Below are positions 53,227 to 62,149 of a stretch of DNA of 64,000 bases, piece by piece. A model generated the notes under the pieces. It did not search any database and had not been told where the DNA came from. It saw nothing but the letters and a program-made list of their open reading frames with translations. This DNA is from Cellulomonas soli (lineage in GTDB: Bacteria > Actinomycetota > Actinomycetes > Actinomycetales > Cellulomonadaceae), in contig NZ_JACBZJ010000001.1 of assembly GCF_013409305.1 (NCBI RefSeq), positions 2,170,001 to 2,234,000 of the forward strand, written 5' to 3'. Position 1 is the first letter of the stretch, and each line of letters begins with the position of its first letter. The translations under genes and the position numbers were made by a program.

Positions 53227-54774
53227 ATGACCGACGACCGGCGGCCGGAGCAGGCCGAACCGACCCCGCCGGCGGACGTCGCCGCGGCACCCGCGGTGCC
53301 GCTGTGGGCACCGACCGGGCAGAGCGCGCCGTCCGCTGCTCCGTCCACCGCGCAGCCCGCCGCACAGGCGGGTGCGCCTGCGGGCGGCGTGTGGAGCGCG
53401 CGCCCCGCGAAGCCGGCGCGTCAGCCCGCTGCACCGACGGCCCGCACGGCGGCACCCCCGGTGGCCCCCGTACAGGCACCGTCGGCGCCCGTCGTGGCGC
53501 CCGTGGCACCCGCAGCCCCGTTCGCGGGTCAGGTGGCGGACACCCGTCCGGAGGCATCCGCACCGGTCCCGCCGCTGCCGACCCGCTCGGCGCCCGCGGG
53601 GGCGCACGCCGCGGCCGCCCCTCCCGGCGCCGGGCCGGCCGGGCTCGCACCGCTGCCGAGCCGCGCCCCGGCGACCCCACCCGTGGTGGCCGGGCCGCCG
53701 CCTGCCGGTGTCGGAGGCGCCCCGGGGGGTTCGTTCGCGGACGCCTCCGCTCCGGCCCTGCGGCCGGTCGCGCAGGCCCCTGACCGGACGCCCCTGCCGG
53801 CGCGGGTCGCTGCCGGACCTGCGTTCGCACCCGTCGGCCCGCCGGCCCCTGCCACGCCGCCCGGCCCGCCGGCCTCCGCCACGCCCCCCGGGCCTGCGGC
53901 CGAGTCGACGCTCACGTCGGGGTGGGCGATCGTCGACCCGGCGACCGCGCCCGTCTCGTCCGCACCGACCCTGGGGGTCGCCGTCGTGCGTCCTTCGTCG
54001 GCACCCGAGACCCCGGTGTTCCCCGTGCGGGGGTCGGCCTTCGCCGCGGCGGCCGGGGAGGGCGCGGGCGCCGCGGAACCGGGCGATCCTGCCGACGGCC
54101 CTCCGGCCGCGGGCGGAGCCGCCTCGTCCGGCGGTCGACCCCGCTGGCTGGTTCCTGTGGCGGCCGGGGCCGGCGTGCTGCTGGTGGGAGCGGTGACCTT
54201 CGGGATCCTCTCCTCGCGCAACGGTGACGACACCCCGCCGCCGGCCGTGGCGTCCACAGTGGTGCTGCCGACCCCGACCGCGACGATCGCCGCCGCGGAG
54301 CGCGCCTCGACGACGCCGTTCGCGACCGTTCTGCCCGCCACGCTCCTGCAGTACGCGCTGACGACGTCGGCATCGAACGATGCCTGGGTCGGTGCCGGCG
54401 CGCTCGAGGCCTACACCGACACCTACGACGACGGTGCCGGAGTGCAGGTCACGGTGCAGGCCGGCCAGTGGGAGACCGTCGAGGAGTCGGCGGCGTTCGC
54501 CCAGCAGATGATCGAGACGCTCGGCGACGTCGCGGCCCAGCCCGCCGCGGAGCCGACGGACGGTCCCAGCGAGACACCCTCCGGGACGCCTGCGGGCACG
54601 GCCGGACCTCGTTCCGGCGACGTGCTCGTCGGCGGGGAGACGGTCGGCTCCTACCTGATCGTCGACCAGGGTGACGGCACGTCGGTGGCGGCCTGGTGGA
54701 ACGGCACGAGCGCGTTCCAGATCACCGGCCCGACCGCGGACATCGACAACCTGTACGCCGCATACCCGCTCTGA
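53227..54774 (+). CDS. Proline-rich single-pass membrane protein with an external domain
   Basis: The 515-residue protein has about 310 cytoplasmic residues of Pro/Ala-rich low-complexity sequence, one membrane helix near residues 317-338 (RWLVPVAAGAGVLLVGAVTF), and an external domain of about 170 residues (TLLQYALTTSASNDAWVGAG, YTDTYDDGAGVQVTVQAGQW, GSYLIVDQGDGTSVAAWWNG) with a Thr/Pro/Glu insert. The ATG at 53227 has AAGGGGA upstream. No enzyme motif is visible. The layout resembles actinobacterial envelope proteins with a long disordered cytoplasmic tail. It is divergent from radA and is followed by a perfect 20-bp terminator. Confidence 0.75.
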   Translation: MTDDRRPEQAEPTPPADVAAAPAVPLWAPTGQSAPSAAPSTAQPAAQAGAPAGGVWSARPAKPARQPAAPTARTAAPPVAPVQAPSAPVVAPVAPAAPFAGQVADTRPEASAPVPPLPTRSAPAGAHAAAAPPGAGPAGLAPLPSRAPATPPVVAGPPPAGVGGAPGGSFADASAPALRPVAQAPDRTPLPARVAAGPAFAPVGPPAPATPPGPPASATPPGPAAESTLTSGWAIVDPATAPVSSAPTLGVAVVRPSSAPETPVFPVRGSAFAAAAGEGAGAAEPGDPADGPPAAGGAASSGGRPRWLVPVAAGAGVLLVGAVTFGILSSRNGDDTPPPAVASTVVLPTPTATIAAAERASTTPFATVLPATLLQYALTTSASNDAWVGAGALEAYTDTYDDGAGVQVTVQAGQWETVEESAAFAQQMIETLGDVAAQPAAEPTDGPSETPSGTPAGTAGPRSGDVLVGGETVGSYLIVDQGDGTSVAAWWNGTSAFQITGPTADIDNLYAAYPL

Positions 54775-54779
54775 CTCCC

Positions 54780-54829
54780 GCGTCGACGACCCCGGACCGT
54801 GCGTCGTGCCGGTCCGGGGTCGTCGACGC
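54780..54829. terminator. Strong bidirectional terminator, 20-bp perfect stem
   Basis: The arms 54780-54799 and 54810-54829 are perfectly complementary, with a 10-base loop. It lies between the Pro-rich membrane protein gene and the convergent histidine kinase gene. Confidence 0.92.
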
Positions 54830-56461
54830 TCAGGCCTCGGGAGCGGCCGGCAGGGTGACGGTGAACGCCGTCGACCCCGGGCTGCTGTCGACCGCGATGG
54901 TGCCGCCGTGCGCCGTGACGACCGCGTGCGCGATCGCCAGTCCCAGACCCGTCGACCCGGCGGCCCGGTTGCGTGACGCGTCGCCACGGGTGAACCGCTG
55001 GAACAGCCGGTCGCGCAGCGCCGGTGGGATCCCGGGGCCGTCGTCGGCGACCTGCAGCACGACGTGGTCGCCCTCGCGGCGCGGCCGCACGGTGACGGTG
55101 GTGCCCGGCGGGGTGTGCACCCGGGCGTTCGAGAGCAGGTTGGCGAGCACCTGGCGCAGCCGGTGGTCGTCGCCGAGCACGACCACGTCCTCGGCCTGGT
55201 CCTCCTGACCGGAGACGACCAGGTCGGACAGCGCCCATTCCTCCGAGCCCTCACCGGCCTCGGTGTCGTCGTCCCAGGAGTCCTCGACGCCCGGCAGGTC
55301 GAGCCGCCACGTGTGGTCCGGCCCCGCGGCGTGCGCGTCGGCGACGGCGTCGATCGCCAGCCCGGTCAGGTCGACGGGCTCGGAGTCGAGCGGACGACCC
55401 GCGTCGAGCCGCGCGAGCAGGAGCATGTCCTCGACGAGCGCGGTCATCCGCAGCGACTCGGACTCGACCCGGCCGAGCGCCTGCAGGGCGCCGTCGGGCA
55501 GCTCCTCGGGCGAGCGTCGGACGAGCTCGGCGTACCCGCGGATGGAGGCGAGCGGGGTGCGCAGCTCGTGGCTCGCGTCCGCGACGAACTGGCGGACCTG
55601 GGTCTCCGACTCGTGCCGGGCCGCCAGGGCGTTCTCGATGTGCCCGAGCATCCGGTTGAGCGCGGAGCCGACCTGCCCGACCTCGGTGGCCGGGTCGGTG
55701 TCCCGCTCGGGGACGCGTTCGGCCAGGGTGACCTCGCCGCGGTCGAGCGGCAGCTCGGCGACGCGGGTGGCGGTCGCGGCGACGCGGGCGAGCGGACGCA
55801 GCTCGCGGCGCAGGAGGAGCAGGGCCAGCGCACCCGCGACGAGCAGGGCCACGACGGCCACGACGATCTCGACGCCGACGTAGTCGCTGACGGTGCCGCT
55901 CACCGTCGACATGGGGACGGCTGTGACCGTGGTGAAGCCCTCGCGGCTCGACGTGACCAGGGCGCGGTAGTCGCCCAGGCCGTCGATCGCGATGTCGTGC
56001 ACCCGCCCGTCGGCGGGCAGGGCCAGGAGGGCGTCGGTCGCCTCGGCGTCGAGCTCGACGAACGTGGCGACGCCGGTGCTGTCGTCGATGTAGCCGGCGG
56101 TGCTGGTGGTGCCGTCGGTGAAGGCGTTGATCGTGCCGGCCGCCTGCCCGTCCGGCAGCCGCCCGTCGGTCGAGGTCGGCAGGCCGGACGGGGTGTCGCT
56201 CGGGCCGGAGGACGTGCCGTCGGAGGTCCCGTCCGACGGCACGTCCGCGCCGCGGTCCGGGGCGTGCTGGGCGAGCCTCGCGCTGCGGGTCAGCTGCTCG
56301 TCGAGCTGTGCGACCAGGGAGCTGCGCAGCGCGAGCGCGGAGACGACGCCCATGAGCACGGCGACGACCGCGATCAGCCCGACGACGAGGACGAGCAGGC
56401 GTGCGCGCAGCGTCCACCGGGACGGGTGCGCGCGCGAGCGGGGTGCGACGACCGTGCTCAC
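54830..56461 (-). CDS. Sensor histidine kinase, OmpR-system type
   Basis: The 543-residue protein has a first membrane helix near residues 23-48 (LLVLVVGLIAVVAVLMGVVS), an external sensor part of about 150 residues rich in Asp/Ser/Thr, a second helix (VGVEIVVAVVALLVAGALAL), a HAMP linker, the HisKA domain with phospho-acceptor His298 (VADASHELRTPLASIRGYAE), and a HATPase with LSNARVHTP and DDGPGIPPALRDRLFQRFTR. It overlaps the response regulator gene by four bases (GTGA). The external domain gives no clear ligand. Confidence 0.94.
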   Translation of the reverse strand: MSTVVAPRSRAHPSRWTLRARLLVLVVGLIAVVAVLMGVVSALALRSSLVAQLDEQLTRSARLAQHAPDRGADVPSDGTSDGTSSGPSDTPSGLPTSTDGRLPDGQAAGTINAFTDGTTSTAGYIDDSTGVATFVELDAEATDALLALPADGRVHDIAIDGLGDYRALVTSSREGFTTVTAVPMSTVSGTVSDYVGVEIVVAVVALLVAGALALLLLRRELRPLARVAATATRVAELPLDRGEVTLAERVPERDTDPATEVGQVGSALNRMLGHIENALAARHESETQVRQFVADASHELRTPLASIRGYAELVRRSPEELPDGALQALGRVESESLRMTALVEDMLLLARLDAGRPLDSEPVDLTGLAIDAVADAHAAGPDHTWRLDLPGVEDSWDDDTEAGEGSEEWALSDLVVSGQEDQAEDVVVLGDDHRLRQVLANLLSNARVHTPPGTTVTVRPRREGDHVVLQVADDGPGIPPALRDRLFQRFTRGDASRNRAAGSTGLGLAIAHAVVTAHGGTIAVDSSPGSTAFTVTLPAAPEA

Positions 56462-57204
56462 GCCGGCTTGAGGACGTAGCCCACGCCGCGCAGGGTGTGC
56501 AGCATCGGCTCGCGGCCCTTGTCGATCTTGCGGCGCAGGTAGGAGACGTAGAGCTCGACGATGTTGGCCTGGCCGCCGAAGTCGTACTGCCAGACGCGGT
56601 CGAGGATCTGCGCCTTGGACAGCACGCGCTTGGGGTTGCGCATGAAGTAGCGCAGCAGCTCGAACTCGGTGGCGGTCAGGCGGATGTCGTCGCCTCCGCG
56701 GGAGACCTCGTGGGAGTCCTCGTCGAGACGCAGGTCGCCGACCGCGATCACGGAGTCCTCGCGTGCGGAGGTGGCGCCCGTGCGGCGCAGCAGGGCGCGC
56801 AGGCGGGCGACGACCTCCTCGAGGCTGAACGGCTTGGTGACGTAGTCGTCGCCGCCCGCGGTGAGGCCGGCGATGCGGTCCTCGACGGCGTCCTTGGCGG
56901 TGAGGAAGAGGACGGGCACGTGCGGGTCGGTCGCGCGGATGCGGCGCAGCACGTCGATGCCGGACAGGTCGGGGAGCATGACGTCGAGCACGATGACGTC
57001 GGGGTCGAGCGACTTGGCCTGCTTGACGGCGGCGTGGCCGGTCAGCGCGTGGTCGACCTGCCAGCCCTCGTACCGCAGTGCGGTCGAGAGCAGCTCGGCG
57101 AGGGTCGGCTCGTCGTCCACCACGAGGGCGCGGACGGGGGAGCCGTCGGGGCGGGTGAGCACGTCCGGTCGGCGTGCGGTCGTCGTCGTCATGTCCTCAA
57201 GCAT
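56458..57204 (-). CDS. Response regulator, OmpR/PhoB family
   Basis: The 248-residue protein has a receiver domain with phospho-acceptor Asp74 (DVIVLDVMLPDLSGID) and conserved Thr and Lys in LFLTAKDAVED and YVTKPFSLEEVV. A winged-helix output domain follows (RLTATEFELLRYFMRNPKRV, LSKAQILDRVWQYDF, VSYLRRKIDKG). It is the partner of the histidine kinase encoded directly downstream with a four-base overlap. The ATG at 57204 was chosen over that at 57192, whose GAGG lies too close. A CTGTGAA direct repeat with 30-base spacing lies just upstream, a likely autoregulatory site. Confidence 0.95.
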   Translation of the reverse strand: MLEDMTTTTARRPDVLTRPDGSPVRALVVDDEPTLAELLSTALRYEGWQVDHALTGHAAVKQAKSLDPDVIVLDVMLPDLSGIDVLRRIRATDPHVPVLFLTAKDAVEDRIAGLTAGGDDYVTKPFSLEEVVARLRALLRRTGATSAREDSVIAVGDLRLDEDSHEVSRGGDDIRLTATEFELLRYFMRNPKRVLSKAQILDRVWQYDFGGQANIVELYVSYLRRKIDKGREPMLHTLRGVGYVLKPA

Positions 57205-57207
57205 CGG

Positions 57208-57251
57208 CTGTGAACCTGTTGTGTCGCTGAAGTGTTCCTGTGAATCACCTG
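57208..57251. promoter_or_regulatory. Direct repeats upstream of the response regulator
   Basis: CTGTGAA occurs at 57208 and 57238, exactly 30 bases apart, in similar contexts (CTGTGAACCTG and CTGTGAATCACCTG). OmpR-type regulators bind such direct repeats on one face of the helix. Confidence 0.45.
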
Positions 57252-57389
57252 AGCCCGGGTGCGGGCGCCCTGGTGCGGCGATGCTCACAGGGACCGCGCC
57301 CCGCACGTCCAGGGCGGTCACAGGCGCCGCCGGTCGAGTGTCCTCTGAGCGCGGGCGACGTCGCTCGTGACCACGACCAGGAGGACACC

Positions 57390-57725
57390 ATGGACACGCA
57401 CCAGGACCCGACGTGGCTGACCGCGAACGTCCGTCCCGCCGGTTCGTTCGGACGGGCGGACGTCGGGCGGTTGCGCGCGCTGCTCGACGCGCTCGCCGCG
57501 TGCGCCTCGATCGTCGTGCTCGACCTGCAGGCGGCCAGGCTGCGCAGCGGCCACGCGGCCGAGGTCATCGACGAGGCGGCACGCGAGCTGGAGGAGCGCG
57601 GCGGCTGCCTGCTGTGCGTGAACGCCGACTCCGACGCCCGGGCCCGGCTGGGTGCCTGCACGCATGCGGTCGTCGTCGGGCCCGGGCAGCCGCTGCCGAT
57701 GGGCTACGGGCTGCGCGCCGTGTGA
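57390..57725 (+). CDS. STAS-domain-like protein
   Basis: The 111-residue protein has a fold pattern similar to STAS or anti-anti-sigma domains: VGRLRALLDALAACASIVVL followed by DLQAARLRSGHAAEVIDEAA, then ELEERGGCLLCVNADSDARA. The usual phosphorylatable Ser of SpoIIAA proteins is not obvious (the position reads LRSGHAAE), so it may bind a partner without phosphorylation control. AGGAGG lies seven bases before the ATG. It is divergent from the two-component system and 14 bases upstream of a PAP2 gene. Assignment by pattern only. Confidence 0.65.
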   Translation: MDTHQDPTWLTANVRPAGSFGRADVGRLRALLDALAACASIVVLDLQAARLRSGHAAEVIDEAARELEERGGCLLCVNADSDARARLGACTHAVVVGPGQPLPMGYGLRAV

Positions 57726-57727
57726 CC

Positions 57728-57733
57728 TACCGT
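57728..57733 (+). promoter_or_regulatory. Predicted -10 hexamer (TACCGT), leaderless PAP2 gene
   Basis: TACCGT lies six bases before the GTG at 57740 and directly after the stop of the STAS-like gene. Confidence 0.45.
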
Positions 57734-57739
57734 GGTGCG

Positions 57740-58690
57740 GTGCACCCCACCCCTGTCGCGTCCCCGCGCAAGGCCGCACCGGCGCACGTCCGCGTGAAGC
57801 CCGAGGTGGCCGTCACGGCGGTGGTCATCACCGCGGTCTCGGCCGTCGGTGTGTGGTTGCTGTGGCGGGTGTTCGTCGACACGTGGGCGGGGCAGCGGGT
57901 CGACCAGGCAGCGCTCGAGGGCGCGCGGTACGGCCAGGTCGAGCTGTGGCAGGTCGCGGAGCACGTCCTCGACGTCGTGTCGGTCGGCTTCATCGCGGCG
58001 GTGCTGCTCGCCGCGGTCGTGATCGCGCTGGTCCGGCGCCGCTGGTCGCTGGCCGTGCAGGTCGCGGTGCTGATGATCGGCGCCAACGTGACGACCCGGG
58101 TGCTCAAGCTGGTCGTCTTCGAGCGGCCCGACCTGGGTGTCGCGGGTGTCTGGGGCAACACGCTGCCCAGCGGGCACACGACCGCTGCGGCCTCGGTGGC
58201 CGTCGCGCTGCTGCTCGTGGTCCCGCCGCGGGTGCGCCCGTGGGCCGCGCTGCTCGGTGCCGCGTACACGACCGCGACCGGCGTCTCGACGCTCGTGGGC
58301 CAGTGGCACCGGCCGTCGGACGTGGTGGCCGCGGTGCTGGTGGTCCTGGCCTGGTCGGCGGGGGTCTGCGCGCTCGTGGCGCTCGACCAGCGCCCGACCT
58401 CGACGTCGACCGGGATGCTGCCGCGTGTGGGCAGGTCCGGCCGGCCGCAGATGCCGGCGGGGGTCCGTCGGGTCGCCGGGCTCCTGGTGGGCTGTGGCGT
58501 CGTGGTCAGCGCGTTCGCCGCGGGCGCGTTGTCGTCGACCTGGCAGCAACGGATGGACCTGGACACCCGGGGTGAGCTGCTCATGGCCTACGCGGGCGGC
58601 GTGTCGGCAGTGCTGGCATCGGCGTGCCTGGGCTTCGCGGTGCTCCTCGTGCTGCGGCACGTCGCGGGCACGGCGTCCGTGCGCGTTTGA
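57740..58690 (+). CDS. PAP2-family membrane phosphatase
   Basis: The 316-residue protein has about six or seven membrane helices and the three PAP2 catalytic motifs: KLVVFERPD (motif 1, K-x6-RP type), PSGHTTAAA (motif 2) and GQWHRPSDVVA (motif 3, with the His and Asp). It probably dephosphorylates a lipid phosphate such as phosphatidic acid or undecaprenyl pyrophosphate at the membrane. The GTG at 57740 is supported by the adjacent -10 hexamer. Membrane helices continue after motif 3, to the C-terminus. Confidence 0.88.
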   Translation: MHPTPVASPRKAAPAHVRVKPEVAVTAVVITAVSAVGVWLLWRVFVDTWAGQRVDQAALEGARYGQVELWQVAEHVLDVVSVGFIAAVLLAAVVIALVRRRWSLAVQVAVLMIGANVTTRVLKLVVFERPDLGVAGVWGNTLPSGHTTAAASVAVALLLVVPPRVRPWAALLGAAYTTATGVSTLVGQWHRPSDVVAAVLVVLAWSAGVCALVALDQRPTSTSTGMLPRVGRSGRPQMPAGVRRVAGLLVGCGVVVSAFAAGALSSTWQQRMDLDTRGELLMAYAGGVSAVLASACLGFAVLLVLRHVAGTASVRV

Positions 58691-58793
58691 CGGGAGGTCG
58701 TAGAGTCCCCACCCGTAGGCCGGGCCGACGAGTGATGGTCAGGGCAGACGACAGAACACGACAGAAGACGACAGCAGGGAAGAGACCGGACGC

Positions 58794-61529
58794 ATGGCTG
58801 GTGGACGCAAGCTCGTGATCGTGGAGTCGCCCGCGAAGGCGCGCACGATCGCCGGGTACCTCGGCGAGGGGTACGACGTGGAGGCGAGCGTCGGGCACAT
58901 CCGTGACCTCCCGCAGCCCTCCGAGCTGCCCGCGGACATGAAGAAGGGTCCGTTCGGCAAGTTCGCGGTCGACGTGGACAACGGCTTCGAGCCGTACTAC
59001 GTGGTCGACTCGGACAAGAAGAAGAAGGTCGCCGAGCTCAAGAAGCTGCTCAAGGAGTCCGACGAGCTCTTCCTGGCCACCGATGAGGACCGCGAGGGCG
59101 AGGCCATCGCGTGGCACCTGCTGGCCGAGCTCAAGCCCAAGGTGCCGGTCAAGCGCATGGTGTTCCACGAGATCACCCGTGAGGCCATCCAGCGGGCGCT
59201 GGAGAACACTCGCGAGCTGGACGACCGCCTGGTCGACGCGCAGGAGACGCGCCGCATCCTGGACCGCCTGTACGGGTACGAGGTCAGCCCGGTGCTGTGG
59301 CGCAAGGTCCGTCAGGGCCTGTCCGCCGGTCGCGTGCAGTCCGTCGCGACCCGGCTGGTCGTCGAGCGTGAGCGCGAGCGCATGGCGTTCCGCGCCGCCG
59401 ACTACTGGGACGTCACCGGCACGTTCGCCGTGGCCGACGCCGGCGAGCCGACGTTCGAGGCGCGGCTCACCGGGCTGGACGGCAGGCGGGTCGCCTCGGG
59501 CCGCGACTTCGACGACCGCGGCCAGCTGCGCGGCAAGGACGTCGTGCACCTGGACGAGTCGACCGCGACCGCGCTGGTCGCGGGCCTGTCCGCCTCGCCG
59601 TTCAGCGTGGCGAGCCTGGACACCAAGCCGTACACGCGGCGCCCCGCGGCGCCGTTCACCACCTCGACGTTGCAGCAGGAGGCCTCCCGCAAGCTGCGGA
59701 TGGCGTCCCGGCAGACGATGCGCACCGCGCAGGGCCTGTACGAGAACGGCTACATCACCTACATGCGGACCGACTCGCCCGTGCTGAGCACGCAGGCGAT
59801 CGACGCGGCCCGCCGTCAGGCCGCCGAGCTGTACGGCGCCGAGTACGTGCCGGCCAACCCGCGCGTCTACACCAGCAAGGCCAAGGGTGCGCAGGAGGCG
59901 CACGAGGCCATCCGCCCCGCCGGTGACCACTTCCGCACGCCCGCCCAGGTGGCGCGGGAGCTGTCCGGCGACCAGTTCCGGCTGTATGAGCTGATCTGGA
60001 AGCGCACGGTCGCCTCGCAGATGGCCGACGCGCGTGGGCAGACGGCCTCGGTGCGACTGTCCGCGACGGCCACCCCGGCCGGCGGTGCACCGGTCGAGAC
60101 GGTGTTCTCGGCGTCCGGCACGGTCATCACGTTCCGCGGGTTCCTCGCCGCGTACGAGGAGGGCAAGGACGTCGACCGCTACGGCGACGACGAGTCCGAG
60201 AAGGGCGCCGAGAAGGCCGAGGCCCGTCTGCCGCAGATGGCGCAGGGCGACCCGCTGACCGCCTCCGACCTGAGCGCCGACGGCCATCGCACGTCCCCGC
60301 CGCCGCGCTTCACCGAGGCGAGCCTGGTCAAGGCGCTCGAGGAGCGCGGCATCGGCCGACCCTCGACGTACGCCGCGACGATCTCGGTCATCCAGGACCG
60401 CGGCTACGTGACCAGCCGCGGCCAGGCGCTCGTGCCGAGCTGGCTGGCGTTCGCCGTGACCCGGCTGCTCGAGGAGAACTTCGACCGCCTGGTCGACTAC
60501 GACTTCACCGCCTCCATGGAGGAGGACCTCGACGAGATCGCCGCAGGCGACAAGCAGCGCTCGGAGTGGCTCGAGGCGTTCTACTTCGGGGATCGCTCCG
60601 GCACCCGCGGTTCGGGAGGCCTGCGCGGCCTGGTGGAGAACCTGGGCGAGATCGACGCGCGCGACGTCAACTCGATCGACATCGGCGACGGCCTGACCCT
60701 GCGCGTCGGCCGGTACGGTCCGTACCTGGAGGACGCGTCCGACCTCGGTGAGGACGGCAACCCGCGTCGTGCGTCCGTCCCGGAGGATCTCGCCCCCGAC
60801 GAGCTCACGGTCGAGAAGGCGCGCGAGCTCATGCAGACGCAGCCCGAGGGCGACCTGGTGCTCGGCCAGGACCCGACGACGGGTACGACGATCGTGGCGA
60901 AGAACGGCCGGTACGGCCCGTACGTCACCGAGCTGCTGCCCGAACCCGAGATCGACCCGGCGCTGTCGGCCGCCGCCAAGAAGAAGGCCCTGGCCGCGGC
61001 CCCGAAGCCGCGCACCGCCTCGCTGTTCAAGACGATGAGCCTGCAGACCGTCACGATCGACGACGCGCTCAAGCTGCTGTCGCTGCCCCGCGTGGTCGGT
61101 GCCGACCCCGAGTCGGGCACCGAGATCACCGCGCAGAACGGTCGCTACGGCCCGTACCTGAAGAAGGGCACGGACTCGCGCACGCTCGCCTCGGAGGACC
61201 TGCTGTTCACGGTCACGCTCGAGGAGGCGCTGGCGATCTACGCCCAGCCCAAGCGTGGGCGCGGTGCGACGGCGGCCCCGCCGCTGCGCGAGCTGGGCGA
61301 CGACCCGACCTCCGGCAAGCCGATCGTGGTCAAGGAGGGCCGGTTCGGCGCCTACGTCACCGACGGCGAGACCAACCGCACTCTCCCGCGCGACGTCACG
61401 CCCGAGACGATCACGCCCGAGCAGGCCGTCGAGCTGCTCGCCGAGAAGCGCGCGCAGGGCCCCGCCAAGAAGAAGGCGCCAGCCCGTCGGGCGACCACCA
61501 CCCGCAGCAAGGCGGCGACCAAGAAGTAG
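58794..61529 (+). CDS. topA: DNA topoisomerase I
   Basis: The 911-residue protein is a type IA topoisomerase: Toprim domain LVIVESPAKARTIAGYLGEG, TDEDREGEAIAWHLL, and the active-site Tyr323 in GYITYMRTDSPVLS. The C-terminal part holds four repeats with a GRYGPY or GRFGAY core (for example AKNGRYGPYVTELL, AQNGRYGPYLKKGT, VKEGRFGAYVTDG) in place of zinc fingers, and ends in a Lys/Arg/Ala-rich tail. This is the actinobacterial form. It relaxes negative supercoils. The ATG at 58794 is about 90 bases after a TAGAGT hexamer. Confidence 0.97.
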   Translation: MAGGRKLVIVESPAKARTIAGYLGEGYDVEASVGHIRDLPQPSELPADMKKGPFGKFAVDVDNGFEPYYVVDSDKKKKVAELKKLLKESDELFLATDEDREGEAIAWHLLAELKPKVPVKRMVFHEITREAIQRALENTRELDDRLVDAQETRRILDRLYGYEVSPVLWRKVRQGLSAGRVQSVATRLVVERERERMAFRAADYWDVTGTFAVADAGEPTFEARLTGLDGRRVASGRDFDDRGQLRGKDVVHLDESTATALVAGLSASPFSVASLDTKPYTRRPAAPFTTSTLQQEASRKLRMASRQTMRTAQGLYENGYITYMRTDSPVLSTQAIDAARRQAAELYGAEYVPANPRVYTSKAKGAQEAHEAIRPAGDHFRTPAQVARELSGDQFRLYELIWKRTVASQMADARGQTASVRLSATATPAGGAPVETVFSASGTVITFRGFLAAYEEGKDVDRYGDDESEKGAEKAEARLPQMAQGDPLTASDLSADGHRTSPPPRFTEASLVKALEERGIGRPSTYAATISVIQDRGYVTSRGQALVPSWLAFAVTRLLEENFDRLVDYDFTASMEEDLDEIAAGDKQRSEWLEAFYFGDRSGTRGSGGLRGLVENLGEIDARDVNSIDIGDGLTLRVGRYGPYLEDASDLGEDGNPRRASVPEDLAPDELTVEKARELMQTQPEGDLVLGQDPTTGTTIVAKNGRYGPYVTELLPEPEIDPALSAAAKKKALAAAPKPRTASLFKTMSLQTVTIDDALKLLSLPRVVGADPESGTEITAQNGRYGPYLKKGTDSRTLASEDLLFTVTLEEALAIYAQPKRGRGATAAPPLRELGDDPTSGKPIVVKEGRFGAYVTDGETNRTLPRDVTPETITPEQAVELLAEKRAQGPAKKKAPARRATTTRSKAATKK

Positions 61530-61620
61530 CGTCTCGCCCGCCTGACGGCCGGGGAATTCCGGCGAATCGGACGGATCGCTACAGTGGCGCGCGTCCGAGC
61601 AGCGAGAGAGGCGGTTCCCG

Positions 61621-62139
61621 GTGACCGAAGCAGGTGACGTGCAGGTCGGCCCCGGTGTCGTCCTGCAGGACGCCCCGGTGGTGTCCGTCGGTGCCGAGGC
61701 GGAGCCGCGACCCACGCGGCCGTCGAGGTTCGTCGCCGCTGCGCTCGGGCTCGGGCTGATCCTCATCGCCACGCTCGCGATCGGCGGGGGAGTCGCCCTG
61801 GCCTCGCACACCGGTCAGGACCTCGAGTTCGGGCTGCTCGCCGCCTACGCCGTCGTCATCGGGCTCATCGCCGTCGTCCCGGCCGCCTTCAACCTGGTGG
61901 CGCTGCGCGGCGGTGCCGTGCCCGTGCGCCCGGCGCTGGTGACCGTCGTCCTCGCCTCGGGTGCCACGGTCGTCAGCGCGCTGCTGCTCCTGGTGCCCGC
62001 GACCTCGCTCGGGGTGGTCCTCGCGGTCGAGGTCCTCGTGTTCGGCGGCACGGTCGCGATCATGGCCGCGGCGACCTGGGTCGCGGCCCGGCGGGCCGCG
62101 CTGCGGCGGGCTGCGGCGCGGCGGGCTGCCGCCCACTAG
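61621..62139 (+). CDS. Four-helix membrane protein, unknown function
   Basis: The 172-residue protein has an acidic N-terminal stretch of about 38 residues and then four hydrophobic helices (FVAAALGLGLILIATLAIGG, LAAYAVVIGLIAVVPAAFNL, ALVTVVLASGATVVSALLLL, VVLAVEVLVFGGTVAIMAAA). It ends in a repeated Ala/Arg helix (RRAALRRAAARRAAAH). The GTG at 61621 has GAGAGAGG upstream, and TACAGT about 37 bases further up may be its -10 box. No family recognised. It lies between topA and a Gfo/Idh gene on the same strand. Confidence 0.72.
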   Translation: MTEAGDVQVGPGVVLQDAPVVSVGAEAEPRPTRPSRFVAAALGLGLILIATLAIGGGVALASHTGQDLEFGLLAAYAVVIGLIAVVPAAFNLVALRGGAVPVRPALVTVVLASGATVVSALLLLVPATSLGVVLAVEVLVFGGTVAIMAAATWVAARRAALRRAAARRAAAH

Positions 62140-62142
62140 GTT
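62137..62142 (+). promoter_or_regulatory. Predicted -10 hexamer (TAGGTT), leaderless oxidoreductase gene
   Basis: TAGGTT lies seven bases before the ATG at 62150 and overlaps the stop codon of the preceding gene. Confidence 0.45.
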
Positions 62143-62149
62143 GGGTCGC

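Noticed and set aside
58581..61811. A 1076-codon open frame opposite topA
   Set aside because: It mirrors the TopA codons and has no start signals or recognisable motifs.
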